A DNA stretch of 64,000 nucleotides from an uncultured Sphingomonadaceae bacterium (GCA_947504025.1 CANNFX010000001.1:1393302-1457301); one strand, 5' to 3'; positions 1-9,042 are shown, counted from the first letter of the stretch. Notes: generated by a model from the letters alone, not told the origin. Program-made: numbers and translations.

Positions 1-2
1 TG

Positions 3-311
3 AAGGCGAAGTTCGGCTATGACGACTCGCTTGATGCTTTCGGCATCCACGGCGTTGGCGGCATTGTTGGCGCCATCGGCACCGCGATTGTCTACCAGCC
101 ATTCATTGGCGGTCCGGGCGATGGCACGGTCGCGATGGGTGCACAGCTCTGGATCCAGACGAAGAGCGTTCTGATCACGATTGGTTGGGCCGGCATCGGT
201 ACGCTGATCGCGGCACTGATCGTCAAAACACTTATCGGCCTCCGGGTCTCCGAAGAAGCTGAAGTCGATGGTCTCGACATCAGCGAGCACGGAGAACGCG
301 CCTACAATTAA
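3..311 (+). CDS. amt: Ammonium transporter, C-terminal end (partial)
   Basis: This is the last 102 residues of an Amt/MEP/Rh-family ammonium channel of the inner membrane; the start lies outside the window. Visible are the D-x-F-G-I-H-G-V-G-G-x-x-G motif of the penultimate helices, which contains the conserved pore histidine, a last hydrophobic helix (VLITIGWAGIGTLIAALIV) and a short cytoplasmic tail ending ERAYN. The tail with L-R-V-S-x-E-E-E-x-x-G-L-D is typical of Amt and is the part contacted by the PII protein GlnK. glnK is not in the window; it commonly precedes amt. A strong intrinsic terminator follows about 80 nt after the stop. Confidence 0.93.
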   Translation, partial: KAKFGYDDSLDAFGIHGVGGIVGAIGTAIVYQPFIGGPGDGTVAMGAQLWIQTKSVLITIGWAGIGTLIAALIVKTLIGLRVSEEAEVDGLDISEHGERAYN

Positions 312-391
312 TATCGAGATTGGCGGGGCCCGGACTTCTCTCTCCCCCGGGTCCCGTCAAAAGTTGTTCCTCCTGCGAACAAAACTTTAAT

Positions 392-423
392 GGGCCGGAG
401 CCAAGAGCTCCGGCCCCTTTTTT
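392..423 (+). terminator. Rho-independent terminator after amt
   Basis: A perfect 10-bp stem (GGGCCGGAGC / GCTCCGGCCC) with loop CAAGA is followed by C and six T residues. It ends the amt transcript and lies just upstream of the esterase start at 477. Confidence 0.92.
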
Positions 424-476
424 GTTCGAAATCCGCGCAAGGTGGGTTTAGGCTGTGCGCAAAGAGGGGAAAGCCG

Positions 477-1343
477 ATGCACCGCCAGATAATCGCAGGT
501 TTCGTAATTTTGCTGGCAGCGTGCCAGCACACGCCGGCCCAGCCGGTTTGGCCTCCGGCCGCGGATGACCGGGCAGAACTTGGCAGCACTCCGATTGACT
601 ATCTTCCAGCGCTGGCAGGCGATTACTTCAAGCACGATTCGCTAGCGGTCGGCCGCCGCTACCACATCTTCGTGCGATTGCCTGAAGGCTATGCCGACGC
701 GCCCGAACAGACATACCCAATTGTCTATTTGCTCGACGGGGACTCGACCTTCCCGATGCTCGCGCCGCAGCACCTGTTTCTGCATTATGACGAGAAATTG
801 CCGGAGGCGATTGTAGTTGGCATTGCTTATGGCGGCTTCGGTGAAGTGAACAAACGCGGGATCGATTTCCGACCGGCTTTGGAGGACGGTTCCCAAGGCG
901 GCGCGAAAGCGTTCCTGGCCATGCTTGAGGACGAGCTAATGCCCCGCGTGGAGGGGCGCTTCCGCGCTGATGGCAGCCAACGTGTGTTGGTCGGTCAAAG
1001 CCGTGGCGGATCATTCGTCCACTATGCGGCCTATCACCGGCCCGCCCTGTTTCATGGCTTCATCGCCAGCAACTCTGGGCGCGAATGGGGCGACAAGCTG
1101 ATATACGGAATGGGTAAACCGATGCCCGAGATGCGGACCGATAATCATATGATCCTGGCATCCGGATCACGCGACAGGGACTATCTGCGCGGCACGGCTT
1201 TGGAATGGCGTGACGAGATGGCAGGGCGCGACGATCTGCCGTGGCGGGCGACGTTCCTCAACATCGAGGGTGGGACCCATGCTGCCAGCCTGCCCGAGGT
1301 TTACCGGCAGGCGATGCTGCTCATCTTTGAGCCGAACGACTAA
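477..1343 (+). CDS. Alpha/beta-hydrolase esterase lipoprotein (Fes/IroE-like, PF00756 type)
   Basis: A 288-residue predicted lipoprotein. The ATG at 477 is chosen because it opens a lipobox signal peptide (MHRQIIAGFVILLAAC), whereas the upstream ATG at 390 lies inside the amt terminator. The fold is that of putative esterases related to enterochelin esterase: a Y-L-L-D-G-D strand, the nucleophile elbow G-Q-S-R-G-G with Ser near residue 175, and a late His in G-G-T-H-A-A that would complete the triad. Substrate is unknown; members hydrolyse siderophore or acyl esters in the periplasm. No siderophore genes are nearby, so a role in iron uptake is only a possibility. It converges on the GMC oxidoreductase with a 4-nt overlap. 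Confidence 0.85.
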   Translation: MHRQIIAGFVILLAACQHTPAQPVWPPAADDRAELGSTPIDYLPALAGDYFKHDSLAVGRRYHIFVRLPEGYADAPEQTYPIVYLLDGDSTFPMLAPQHLFLHYDEKLPEAIVVGIAYGGFGEVNKRGIDFRPALEDGSQGGAKAFLAMLEDELMPRVEGRFRADGSQRVLVGQSRGGSFVHYAAYHRPALFHGFIASNSGREWGDKLIYGMGKPMPEMRTDNHMILASGSRDRDYLRGTALEWRDEMAGRDDLPWRATFLNIEGGTHAASLPEVYRQAMLLIFEPND

Positions 1344-2929
1344 TTCGCGAGCGCCGCCTTCACAAAGTCAGCGCAGCGTTCGCCGATCATGATGCTTGGC
1401 GCGTTGGTGTTGCCTGAAATCAGGCGCGGCATGATACTGGCATCGGCGATCCACAGACTTTCGACATCGCGCGATTTGAGCTTCGGGTCGACCACGCTGT
1501 CTTCGTCTGCGCCCATGCGGCAAGTGCCGACCGGGTGATAGACAGTGTCGGCGCGGCTACGGATCAGTTCGTCCAGCTCTGCGTCATCGTCAATGTTGAT
1601 AGGATAGCGGTCTTGCGGCTCGTAGCCTGATAGCGGCGGTGCCTCGGCGATCCGGTGCGACAGACGAACTCCGGCGCGCAGCGTGGCAATATCGCGGTCA
1701 TCATCGAGGAAGTTGGGGTCGATGCGCGGCGGTGCAGCGGCGTTTTTTGATTGCAACGTCACGCTGCCACGGCTTTCCGGGCGCAGGACACAGGCGTGGA
1801 GCGAGAAGCCGTGACCCTTCACATTTTCGCGGCCATGATCTTCCAGCATAGCGGGCACGAAATGCCACTGGATGTCAGGGGCCGGGGCATCGGGCATCAC
1901 ACTCCAGAACCCGCCAGCCTCGGCATAAGGCGTGGTCATGATGCCGGTGCGTTTGCGGCGGTGTTCGATGATGGCTTTCACCATCCGCAAATTGCCCGCC
2001 ATGCTCGATCCGATTGGATCTTTCGATTCGGTCTCCCAGCTGGAGACATAGTCGATGTGGTCTTGCAAATCCGCACCGACGGCCTTGCGGTTCGCGAATA
2101 CATCAAGGCCGTGATCCCACAGATTGTCTGCCGGGCCGATGCCCGACAGCATCAGAATTTGGGGAGTGTTGAACGCGCCAGCGCTCAGGATCACACCCTC
2201 GCGGGCCATGATCGTCTCGCGTTTGCGGCCGCGTTTGATCGCGACGCCGGTCACGCGTCCGTCTTCGATCACAAGCTTTTCTACCAGCGTGCCAGTGCGG
2301 ATATCGAGGTTTGCGCTCTCGCGTAGTGGCTCCACATAGGCACGCGCGGCGGACCAGCGCTCGCCGTCCTTCTGCGTTACCTGATAGATGCCAAAGCCTG
2401 CCTGCTTGTCGTCGTTGAAGTCTTCGTTTCGTGGTAGCTGCAATTGCTCGGCGCTATCCACGAAGGCGCGGCTGACGGGGTTAGTCCATTTCTGGTCAGA
2501 CACATGCAGCGGGCCTTCGCAGCCGTGGTAGTCGTCGCCGCCACGAACGTTGTTTTCGGACCGCTTGAAATAGGGCAGCACATCGTCATAGCCCCAGCCG
2601 GTGCAGCCGAGTTCTGCCCATTGGTCATAGTCGAATCGGTTGCCGCGAATATAGACCATCGCGTTGATTGCCGATGATCCGCCCAGGCCCTTGCCGCGCG
2701 GCTGGTAACCGATCCGTCCGTTCAGTCCCTTTTGCGGGACCGTATCGAATTTGTAATTCGCCGAATTGCGGATGAAGGGCAAAAAGCCGGGAGTCTTGAT
2801 CAGGAAATTGTCATTCCGCCCGCCTGCCTCGAGCAGACAAACACTGCGTTTGCCGTCCTCGGCCAGCCGCCCTGCCGCGGCGCTGCCTGCACTGCCGCCG
2901 CCGATTACGATAATGTCGAACTGGTCCAT
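1340..2929 (-). CDS. GMC-family FAD-dependent alcohol/choline dehydrogenase
   Basis: A 529-residue flavoprotein of the glucose-methanol-choline family. The N-terminal G-G-G-S-A-G dinucleotide-binding motif (about residues 9-14) is followed by the GMC signature P-R-G-K-G-L-G-G-S-S-A-I-N and, midway, the second signature S-A-G-A-F-N-T-P-Q-I-L. The C-terminal part has the catalytic Y-H-P-V-G-T-C-R-M and S-G-N-T-N-A-P segments (His and Asn). It oxidises a primary alcohol to the aldehyde. BetA-like choline dehydrogenases look similar, but no betB, betI or transporter is adjacent, so another alcohol is equally possible. The neighbouring membrane hydroxylase on the same strand may make such an alcohol; that link is inference. 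Confidence 0.88.
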   Translation of the reverse strand: MDQFDIIVIGGGSAGSAAAGRLAEDGKRSVCLLEAGGRNDNFLIKTPGFLPFIRNSANYKFDTVPQKGLNGRIGYQPRGKGLGGSSAINAMVYIRGNRFDYDQWAELGCTGWGYDDVLPYFKRSENNVRGGDDYHGCEGPLHVSDQKWTNPVSRAFVDSAEQLQLPRNEDFNDDKQAGFGIYQVTQKDGERWSAARAYVEPLRESANLDIRTGTLVEKLVIEDGRVTGVAIKRGRKRETIMAREGVILSAGAFNTPQILMLSGIGPADNLWDHGLDVFANRKAVGADLQDHIDYVSSWETESKDPIGSSMAGNLRMVKAIIEHRRKRTGIMTTPYAEAGGFWSVMPDAPAPDIQWHFVPAMLEDHGRENVKGHGFSLHACVLRPESRGSVTLQSKNAAAPPRIDPNFLDDDRDIATLRAGVRLSHRIAEAPPLSGYEPQDRYPINIDDDAELDELIRSRADTVYHPVGTCRMGADEDSVVDPKLKSRDVESLWIADASIMPRLISGNTNAPSIMIGERCADFVKAALAN

Positions 2930-2964
2930 GATCTCTCCTGTGAAGGAGAGGTTTAAGCGTGCGA

Positions 2965-3903
2965 TTAAATATCCGCAATCGCCTTTGTCGGTTCTGGATC
3001 AACTCTCGGCGATTCCGGGGTGATGCCTTGCCGTGCCAGCCAGCGCTCCCGGATAGCGTCGGATGTATCGCGGCTGCCATCATGACTCCAGCCGGGCGGA
3101 CGCCATATGTAGCCGAACTTGTGCCGCCATGGTGCAGACCAGACGTCCTTAGCGATGCCGACCCATTCATGAAACACGGCCCAGATCAGGTTGAAGGTGC
3201 CCAGCTGCTTTACGATGCCATAATGGATGTGTTGGTCATCTCGTTCAGCCTGGAATGTGCCGAACATCCGATCCCAGATGATGAAAGTTCCGGCGTAATT
3301 GCGGTCAAGGTACAACGGGTTTGTGGCGTGATGCACGCGGTGGTGACTGGGCGTGTTCATCACCGCTTCGAACCAGCGCGGCATCCTGCCAATCGCTTCG
3401 GTGTGGATCCAGAACTGATAGATCAGATTTATCGCGCCCACGAACAGGCCCATCACCGGATGAAAACCGAGCATTACAATGGGAATTCGGAAGATGAAGC
3501 TGAGTGCGAAGAAGCTGGTCCAGCTCTGCCGTAATGCTGTGCTGAGATTGTAATGTTGGCTGGAATGGTGGTTCACATGGCTCGCCCAGAACCAGCGAAC
3601 GCGGTGGGCGAAACGGTGGAACCAGTAATAGGCGAAGTCGTCGAGCACGAATGCGATTGGCCAAGCCCACCAGATGAAACCGAAGTCGAAGATTCGAAAC
3701 TGGTAGAGCCACAGCGACAGCGCAAACACTGCGCCGCCGAACGCCAGACCCGCAACCGTGCTTCCCAGGCCAAAGGCGAGTGATGTCAGCGTGTCGCGCG
3801 GCTCATAGGCTGCAGGGCGCCGTTTCTTCGCCCACCACATTTCTAGGAGAACTAGAATCACAAAGCCGGGGACAGCGAAGTCTGTTGGGCTGAATTCAGG
3901 CAT
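2965..3903 (-). CDS. Sterol desaturase / fatty acid hydroxylase family membrane di-iron enzyme
   Basis: A 312-residue integral membrane protein with several hydrophobic segments (around residues 10-20, 45-70 and 80-100). The eight-histidine pattern of the fatty acid hydroxylase superfamily is present: H-R-F-A-H, then H-V-N-H-H, and downstream H-H-R-V-H-H. These bind a di-iron centre that uses oxygen to hydroxylate or desaturate a lipid. The exact substrate (carotenoid, hopanoid, fatty acid or ether lipid) cannot be read from sequence. Its start overlaps by 8 nt the end of the upstream small membrane-protein gene, and the GMC oxidoreductase follows 35 nt downstream, suggesting one transcript. 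Confidence 0.88.
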   Translation of the reverse strand: MPEFSPTDFAVPGFVILVLLEMWWAKKRRPAAYEPRDTLTSLAFGLGSTVAGLAFGGAVFALSLWLYQFRIFDFGFIWWAWPIAFVLDDFAYYWFHRFAHRVRWFWASHVNHHSSQHYNLSTALRQSWTSFFALSFIFRIPIVMLGFHPVMGLFVGAINLIYQFWIHTEAIGRMPRWFEAVMNTPSHHRVHHATNPLYLDRNYAGTFIIWDRMFGTFQAERDDQHIHYGIVKQLGTFNLIWAVFHEWVGIAKDVWSAPWRHKFGYIWRPPGWSHDGSRDTSDAIRERWLARQGITPESPRVDPEPTKAIADI

Positions 3904-4309
3904 GGGTCTCTGCCCCCACCCGGCGTAGGCTGGCGGCCCATTCCGGCGCGTTCGAGCCCAGGTCTATCGTAACATCGCCGAACATCCGTTCTCCGGTGGT
4001 GAAGGTCAAACTATTGTTATCCAACCGCACTTGCTCGGCGCTTTCCAGCAGACGGGCAACGAAATGACTACCGTGGCGGCGCAGAACCATGATCTGACCG
4101 CCCTCGTTGCGAAGCAATGCCGCTGTGCGCCCGCGGCCTATCGACAGCTCCACTGGATCGAATCCGCACATGGCTTCTTCGGCCAACTCGCGTGCATGCT
4201 CGTCGTCCCGAATGCGGGGGTCACCGCCCAGCCCTAGATGCATCGCCAGCCAAGAGATGATCAAAATAGCGGCCAGTGAGCCGCCGAATTGGAGAAGCTG
4301 AGCGGTCAC
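3896..4309 (-). CDS. Small membrane-anchored protein of unknown function
   Basis: A 137-residue protein with one N-terminal transmembrane segment (about residues 8-27, LQFGGSLAAILIISWLAMHL). The rest has a compact beta-rich look (repeated I-M-V-L-R-R, S-L-T-F-T-T, V-T-I-D-L patterns) and no cysteine cluster or recognisable catalytic motif. It is sandwiched between the DUF442 gene (stop/start overlap at 4306-4309) and the membrane hydroxylase (8-nt overlap), so it is co-translated with them and may be an accessory of the hydroxylase. I do not recognise a named family. Confidence 0.75.
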   Translation of the reverse strand: MTAQLLQFGGSLAAILIISWLAMHLGLGGDPRIRDDEHARELAEEAMCGFDPVELSIGRGRTAALLRNEGGQIMVLRRHGSHFVARLLESAEQVRLDNNSLTFTTGERMFGDVTIDLGSNAPEWAASLRRVGAETHA

Positions 4310-4737
4310 TTCGCTTTTGCTGAAAGTATGTCCATCGCGGGCCGGATGGGGGAAATATCATAGCCGGCAGCGGCAGCCTGTTCCGCCAGATTTTCAGAGC
4401 TACCTCCCTGACTTGCACGAGCCAGAGCCCACAGGAAGGTGGAGCGGGTACCAGACCGACAATATGCCAACACGGGCCCGTCCACTATGTCTAACGCTTC
4501 GGCCATCGCTGTAATCTGCGGTTCGCTGAAGCCAGCGTGGCCAACCGGGATCGCACGATAGGCGATACCATTCTGTTTGGCGGCAGCTTCTATCTCAGCG
4601 CCTGCGAGCTGGCCCGGCTCCTCGCCATCGGGGCGATTGTTGACGATCATCTTGATGCCCAACGCCGCTGCCTCATCGATATCCGCAAGGCTGATTTGTG
4701 GACTTGCCATCATATTTTCGGTCAGCGTGCGGAACAT
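4306..4737 (-). CDS. DUF442 / TIGR01244-type phosphatase-like (sulfur transferase-like) protein
   Basis: A 143-residue protein of the family also found as the N-terminal half of Blh (beta-lactamase-hydrolase-like) proteins. It has the dual-specificity-phosphatase-like fold with the catalytic loop A-Y-C-R-S-G-T-R-S (Cys93, Arg98) and the typical N-x-R-P-D-G-E-E-P-G-Q segment. In Blh this domain is linked to sulfide/persulfide metabolism with an MBL dioxygenase; here an MBL protein of that type is encoded separately at 29982. The start at 4737 is preferred over the longer frame because GGAGG lies 8 nt upstream and the protein then begins like its family. Confidence 0.85.
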   Translation of the reverse strand: MFRTLTENMMASPQISLADIDEAAALGIKMIVNNRPDGEEPGQLAGAEIEAAAKQNGIAYRAIPVGHAGFSEPQITAMAEALDIVDGPVLAYCRSGTRSTFLWALARASQGGSSENLAEQAAAAGYDISPIRPAMDILSAKAK

Positions 4738-5047
4738 TGGTATTGGTCCTCCGGGTAGTCGGTTGGGCAAGTAATTACGCCTTGATATTGCATTCGCTAC
4801 CGCCCGCCAAGTGAGCAATCTGAACGGTTCGCCTAACCTTTGTACAGCCTATGACGAACGTTCCGCTACAGTGCGCACGGCCATTTCACTTAAAATGTTC
4901 GCCAGTCTCGCGATTCTTCGCTATGCCTCTTCACCGTGTGGAAGGCGCGGACGATTGCATTCGTCGATTCGCTTCTTCAGGTCCGGCGCGACTCGCTCGC
5001 GTTGCCGGTGGAATTTGATAGGGCGAGACGAAGGTACGTTTAAGACT
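4738..5047. other. 310-nt intergenic region: leader of the cold-shock gene and divergent promoter zone
   Basis: The region separates the divergent DUF442 and cold-shock genes. A frame open from 4811 joins the cold-shock gene but has no homology-like content, so it is read as 5' leader. A -10-like TAAAAT lies at 4891-4896 without a convincing -35. Cold-shock mRNAs usually have long structured leaders, and a leader of about 150 nt would fit. No other gene is seen. Confidence 0.5.
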
Positions 5048-5827
5048 ATGGGTTACGATAAAGGGCGTCGCGGACGCGGTAGAGACAAGCGCGACGGATT
5101 CGGCGAAGATAGTTTCGATGGCGGTTTTGGCGGGGGTAACGACCGTGGCGGTTTCGGCGGCGGCAATGACCGCGGCGGCTTCGGAGGCGGCGACCGTGGT
5201 GGTTTTGGCGGCGGTGATCGTGGCGGCTTTGGCGGCGGCGGCAATCGCGGCGGTTTTGGCGGCGGCGGCGGCGGGGGTTTCTCCGGCGGAGGCGGCGGTG
5301 GAAACCGCATGCCCGCTCAGGTAGTTGGCACTGGCAAGGGCCAGGTAAAGTTTTTCAACGGCGACAAGGGCTTCGGCTTCATCCAGCAGGAAGATGGCGG
5401 CGAGGACGTGTTCGTCCATATTTCCGCTGTTGAGCGCGCCGGTCTTGAAGGTCTCGCCGAAGGGCAGGGTCTTGAGTATAATCTCGTCGATCGTGGCGGG
5501 AAGATCTCCGCTCAGGATCTTCAGGTCGTTGGCGATGTGATCGCAGTGACAAAGCGCCCAGAGCGCGATGGCGGTGATCGTGGCGGTGCTCCGCAGCGTG
5601 AGCTGACTGGCGAAAAGGCGACCGGAACGGTCAAGTTCTTCAACACCATGAAGGGCTTCGGCTTTATCGTGCGTGACGATGGTCAGCCTGATGCATTTGT
5701 GCACATCAGCGCGGTTGAGCGTTCGGGCCTTACAGGCATCGACGAAGGCCAACGCTACACCTTCGATCTCGAAGTTGACCGACGCGGCAAGCATTCTGCC
5801 GTGAACCTGGTGCCTGCGGAGGACTGA
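5048..5827 (+). CDS. Double cold-shock-domain protein with Gly-rich (FGGG/RGG) N-terminus
   Basis: A 259-residue nucleic-acid-binding protein. Residues 1-23 are strongly basic and acidic (G-R-R-G-R-G-R-D-K-R-D). Residues about 24-86 are a low-complexity array of F-G-G-G-x-D/N-R-G-G units. Two cold-shock domains follow at about residues 95-165 and 190-259, each with K-F-F-N-x-x-K-G-F-G-F-I (RNP1) and D-V-F-V-H-I-S or D-A-F-V-H-I-S (RNP2). The Gly/Arg array resembles eukaryotic RGG RNA-binding regions. The ATG at 5048 has only a weak ribosome site (AAGG, about 13 nt away), compatible with control through leader structure. Likely an RNA chaperone; one of two CSD repeats could have diverged in specificity. 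Confidence 0.9.
   Translation: MGYDKGRRGRGRDKRDGFGEDSFDGGFGGGNDRGGFGGGNDRGGFGGGDRGGFGGGDRGGFGGGGNRGGFGGGGGGGFSGGGGGGNRMPAQVVGTGKGQVKFFNGDKGFGFIQQEDGGEDVFVHISAVERAGLEGLAEGQGLEYNLVDRGGKISAQDLQVVGDVIAVTKRPERDGGDRGGAPQRELTGEKATGTVKFFNTMKGFGFIVRDDGQPDAFVHISAVERSGLTGIDEGQRYTFDLEVDRRGKHSAVNLVPAED
5120..5300 (+). repeat. Degenerate GGN-rich repeat encoding the Gly-rich region
   Basis: Imperfect tandem units of roughly 18-30 nt built on GGCGGTTTCGGCGGC and GACCGTGGC, in frame with the cold-shock gene. Synonymous changes between copies keep the F-G-G-G and R-G-G pattern, so selection acts on the protein. Such arrays can vary in length between strains. Confidence 0.8.
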
Positions 5828-5855
5828 TCCGCAAGTATCAATCGGCAGAAAACGC

Positions 5856-5884
5856 AAATGGCGGTCCTATCGGGGCCGCCATTT
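5856..5884 (+). terminator. Hairpin after the cold-shock gene, probable terminator
   Basis: AAATGGCGGTCC pairs with GGGCCGCCATTT (one G-T pair) around a short loop, 29 nt after the stop. The following bases (GTCGTTTAG) are only weakly T-rich, so termination may be partial. Confidence 0.6.
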
Positions 5885-5948
5885 GTCGTTTAGAGCGGCC
5901 TGCATAATCCAGTTTCAAATGTAATTTTCTAGTCTTGGAGTTTACCTC

Positions 5949-7139
5949 ATGTCGATCACCCCGCTGATGCCCGTCTATCCCCGCTGCGGTGTGCGCCCTG
6001 TTCGCGGCGAGCATTGCCATCTGATCGATGAGGACGGCACGCGCTACCTCGATTTTGCCAGTGGTATAGCAGTAAACCTGCTGGGCCATTCGCATGCTGG
6101 GCTTATCGGCGCGATACAGAAGCAGGCCGAGACATTGATGCATGTCTCCAACCTCTATGGCAGCCCGCAAGGCGAGAAGCTGGCCCAGATGCTTGTTGAC
6201 AACACGTTTGCCGATACGGTGTTCTTCACCAATTCAGGCGCTGAAGCGGTTGAGACTGCTATCAAAACCGCGCGTGCCTATCACCAATCTGCGGGCAACG
6301 ACGAAAAGTTCGAATTGATCACTTTCAGTAATGCGTTCCATGGCCGGACGATCGCGACAATCAGCGCATCGAACCAGACCAAGATGCATAAGGGCTTCAT
6401 GCCGATGCTCGACGGATTCAAATATTGCGAGTTCGATGACCTCGAAGCGGCAAAAGCTCTGATCGGACCGAATACGGCTGGCTTCTTGGTTGAACCGATT
6501 CAGGGCGAGGGCGGTATCCGGCCCGCTTCAGACGGATTCATGCAAGGCCTTCGCGCACTGGCAGACGAGCATGATCTGATGCTCGCACTCGATGAAGTGC
6601 AGTGCGGCGTTGCCCGTAGCGGAACGCTCTATGCTTATGAGCAATATGGCATCACGCCCGATATCGTAGCCACGGCCAAGGGCGTCGGCGGCGGCTTCCC
6701 ACTCGGGGCCTGTCTAGCCACTGAAAAGGCTGCGCGCGGCATGACATTCGGGACGCATGGCTCAACCTATGGCGGCAATCCGCTGGCCATGGCGGCCGGC
6801 ACTGCTGTGATGGAAGCGGTCGCAAACCAAGAATTCCTCGCCGAAGTCCGTGATAAGGGTGAGCGCATTCGCGGCCGCCTGGAACAGTTCATCGGCAACT
6901 ATCCCGACCTGTTCGAACTCGTGCGCGGACGCGGCTTGATGCTCGGCATCAAGATGAAGGTCGAAAGCCGTCCATTCTTCGTCCATCTGCGCGAAAATCA
7001 TCAACTGCTGACCGTTGCGGCTGGTGACAACACATTGCGTCTCCTGCCGCCACTAGTGGTCGGCGATGCCGAGATCGACGAATTCTTCGACAAGCTGTCG
7101 GCAGGCGCTGCCGACTATCAAATACCCGAAGCGAGCTGA
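5949..7139 (+). CDS. argD: Acetylornithine aminotransferase
   Basis: A 396-residue class-III PLP aminotransferase of arginine synthesis, converting N-acetylglutamate semialdehyde to N-acetylornithine; such enzymes often also serve lysine synthesis. Visible are the [11 protein letters not shown]-phosphate motif, [20 protein letters not shown] and the Schiff-base lysine in [11 protein letters not shown]. Length is full. GGAG lies 9 nt before the ATG. argF follows after 5 nt, so the two form an operon. Confidence 0.96.
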   Translation: MSITPLMPVYPRCGVRPVRGEHCHLIDEDGTRYLDFASGIAVNLLGHSHAGLIGAIQKQAETLMHVSNLYGSPQGEKLAQMLVDNTFADTVFFTNSGAEAVETAIKTARAYHQSAGNDEKFELITFSNAFHGRTIATISASNQTKMHKGFMPMLDGFKYCEFDDLEAAKALIGPNTAGFLVEPIQGEGGIRPASDGFMQGLRALADEHDLMLALDEVQCGVARSGTLYAYEQYGITPDIVATAKGVGGGFPLGACLATEKAARGMTFGTHGSTYGGNPLAMAAGTAVMEAVANQEFLAEVRDKGERIRGRLEQFIGNYPDLFELVRGRGLMLGIKMKVESRPFFVHLRENHQLLTVAAGDNTLRLLPPLVVGDAEIDEFFDKLSAGAADYQIPEAS

Positions 7140-7144
7140 GACCT

Positions 7145-8068
7145 ATGAAGCACTTTCTCGACCTGTCCGACGCGGGCGGTGATGCCATCGCTGCTATGCT
7201 CAACGATGCGCAGGACCGTAAGGCTGCGCGTGCCAGTTGGCCCAAAGGTAAAGCGGACGCGGATGCGCCGTTGGCTGGCCATGTGCTCGCAATGATCTTC
7301 GAGAAAAGCTCAACCCGAACACGCGTAAGCTTCGACATGGCAATGCGCCAACTTGGCGGCAGCGCCATGGTGATGGATTCGGGGAATATGCAGCTAGGGC
7401 GCGGCGAGACCGTGGCGGATACAGCTCGCGTACTCAGCCGAATGGTCGATGCGATCATGATCCGCACTGACGATCATGCGAAGATCGAAGAAATGGCGAA
7501 ACACGCCACTGTGCCCGTGATCAATGGTCTGACCGACCGTTCGCACCCATGCCAGATCGTCGCGGACCTGTTGACCGTGATTGAACAAGGCAAGGCATTG
7601 CCCGGTCTCGAAATCGCGTGGTTTGGTGACGGCAATAATGTGCTGCATTCGATCCTGGAAGCGGCCAGTCTGATGAAGTTCAATGTCCGCATAGCGACAC
7701 CTGCTGGCTACGAACCAGAGGCAGAGTTCGTAGAGATGGCCCGCAAGGGCGGTGCGACGGTCACGTTGACGCAAGACGCAGGCGAAGCTGCAGATGGTGC
7801 GGATGTGATTGTGACGGACACATGGGTTTCGATGGGACAGGATCATGCGCATAATAAGATCGCGGCCATGGCACCTTATCAGGTGAACGCTGCACTGATG
7901 GCGCGCGCCAAGCCTGACGCGAAATTTCTGCACTGCCTGCCGGCGCATGTCGGTGACGAAGTCAGTGAGAGCGTGTTCGAAGGTTCGCAATCAGTTGTCT
8001 TTGACGAGGCGGAAAACCGTATCCACGCCCAAAAGAGCATCCTGCTTTGGTGCGCGGGGAAACTCTGA
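7145..8068 (+). CDS. argF: Ornithine carbamoyltransferase
   Basis: A 307-residue enzyme joining carbamoyl phosphate and ornithine to citrulline in arginine synthesis. The carbamoyl-phosphate loop S-S-T-R-T-R is near residue 52, followed by D-R-S-H-P-C-Q and the late H-C-L-P-A-H motif with the catalytic cysteine. Length matches the family. It follows argD by 5 nt and precedes hslO by about 60 nt. Confidence 0.97.
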   Translation: MKHFLDLSDAGGDAIAAMLNDAQDRKAARASWPKGKADADAPLAGHVLAMIFEKSSTRTRVSFDMAMRQLGGSAMVMDSGNMQLGRGETVADTARVLSRMVDAIMIRTDDHAKIEEMAKHATVPVINGLTDRSHPCQIVADLLTVIEQGKALPGLEIAWFGDGNNVLHSILEAASLMKFNVRIATPAGYEPEAEFVEMARKGGATVTLTQDAGEAADGADVIVTDTWVSMGQDHAHNKIAAMAPYQVNAALMARAKPDAKFLHCLPAHVGDEVSESVFEGSQSVVFDEAENRIHAQKSILLWCAGKL

Positions 8069-8127
8069 CGGGCCACTCTAGCGCGCGGGACTTACTTTCC
8101 GGACGTGGGACCCCATATTTGCCTGCT

Positions 8128-9021
8128 ATGGAACAGACTTCAGAGACATTTTCCGACCGCGTGCTCGGCTTCACGATTCCGGATCGTGATGCGCGCGGGC
8201 GTTCCGTGCGCTTGGATGGCTCGCTTGAGAAGATCCTTGAAGCACATGATTATCCACCAGCGATAAAGCATCTGCTGGCCGAAGCGTTGACGATTGCGAC
8301 GCTCATGGGCGCTCTGCTCAAGGGTGATGGAAGCCAACTTACTTTGCAGGCCCAGACTGAAGGCGGCGTGGTCGATTTGCTTGTGTGCGATTACCGTGAT
8401 GGTGAACTGCGCGGCTATGTGAAACATGATGCCCAGCGGTTGGACGAATTGGGAGCGAACCCTTCCCTGGCTGCGTTGTTTGGAAAGGGCTATCTTGCGG
8501 TCACGTTCGATCTGCCAAGCACTAAGCAGCGTTATCAGGGCGTGGTACCACTAGAGGGCGACTCGCTTGCTTCCGCTTGCGAAGCCTATTTCGCGCAGTC
8601 TGAGCAATTACCGACGCTCATCCGTATTGGTGTGAAATCGGGCCCGCTTGGTACGGTTGCGGGCGGCCTGCTGATCCAGCACCTTGCCGAGGGTGAGGTG
8701 GGGCGAGAGCGATTGCATGTGCGGCTAGATCATCCCGAATGGGAACACGTCGCGACAATGGCCGGGAGCACCCGGCACGAAGAGCTGGTTGATCCGGAAC
8801 TTTCCATGGAGGCGTTGGTCTGGCGATTGTTCCATGAGGAACGTGAAGTTCGGGTCGAACCTGGCAGCGCCCTGTCACGGGGATGTCGCTGCACAGTTGA
8901 ACATTTCACCGATGTTCTGTCACGTTTTCCAGAAACGGAACGTGACGACATGCGTGACGAGACCGGTGCGATTGTCGTCGATTGTGCCTTCTGTTCGCGC
9001 AAGTTTCCAATCCCGGCATAA
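8128..9021 (+). CDS. hslO: Redox-regulated chaperone Hsp33
   Basis: A 297-residue cytoplasmic holdase activated by oxidation. The C-terminal zinc/redox switch is complete: C-R-C followed about 30 residues later by C-A-F-C. The frame opens at 8047 inside argF, but the ATG at 8128 gives the usual family N-terminus and is preferred. Its position after argDF recurs in alphaproteobacteria (recalled, not checked here). Confidence 0.94.
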   Translation: MEQTSETFSDRVLGFTIPDRDARGRSVRLDGSLEKILEAHDYPPAIKHLLAEALTIATLMGALLKGDGSQLTLQAQTEGGVVDLLVCDYRDGELRGYVKHDAQRLDELGANPSLAALFGKGYLAVTFDLPSTKQRYQGVVPLEGDSLASACEAYFAQSEQLPTLIRIGVKSGPLGTVAGGLLIQHLAEGEVGRERLHVRLDHPEWEHVATMAGSTRHEELVDPELSMEALVWRLFHEEREVRVEPGSALSRGCRCTVEHFTDVLSRFPETERDDMRDETGAIVVDCAFCSRKFPIPA

Positions 9022-9042
9022 TGCATGGTTACCACACCTGTT

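Noticed and set aside
4811..5047. N-terminal extension of the cold-shock gene
   Set aside because: Residues encoded upstream of 5048 are Arg/Ser-rich without family likeness; treated as leader.
4931..5857. 308-residue open frame on the minus strand over the cold-shock gene
   Set aside because: Low-complexity Ala/Thr repeat is the antisense of the Gly-rich array; no start signal, and the plus strand has two clear cold-shock domains.
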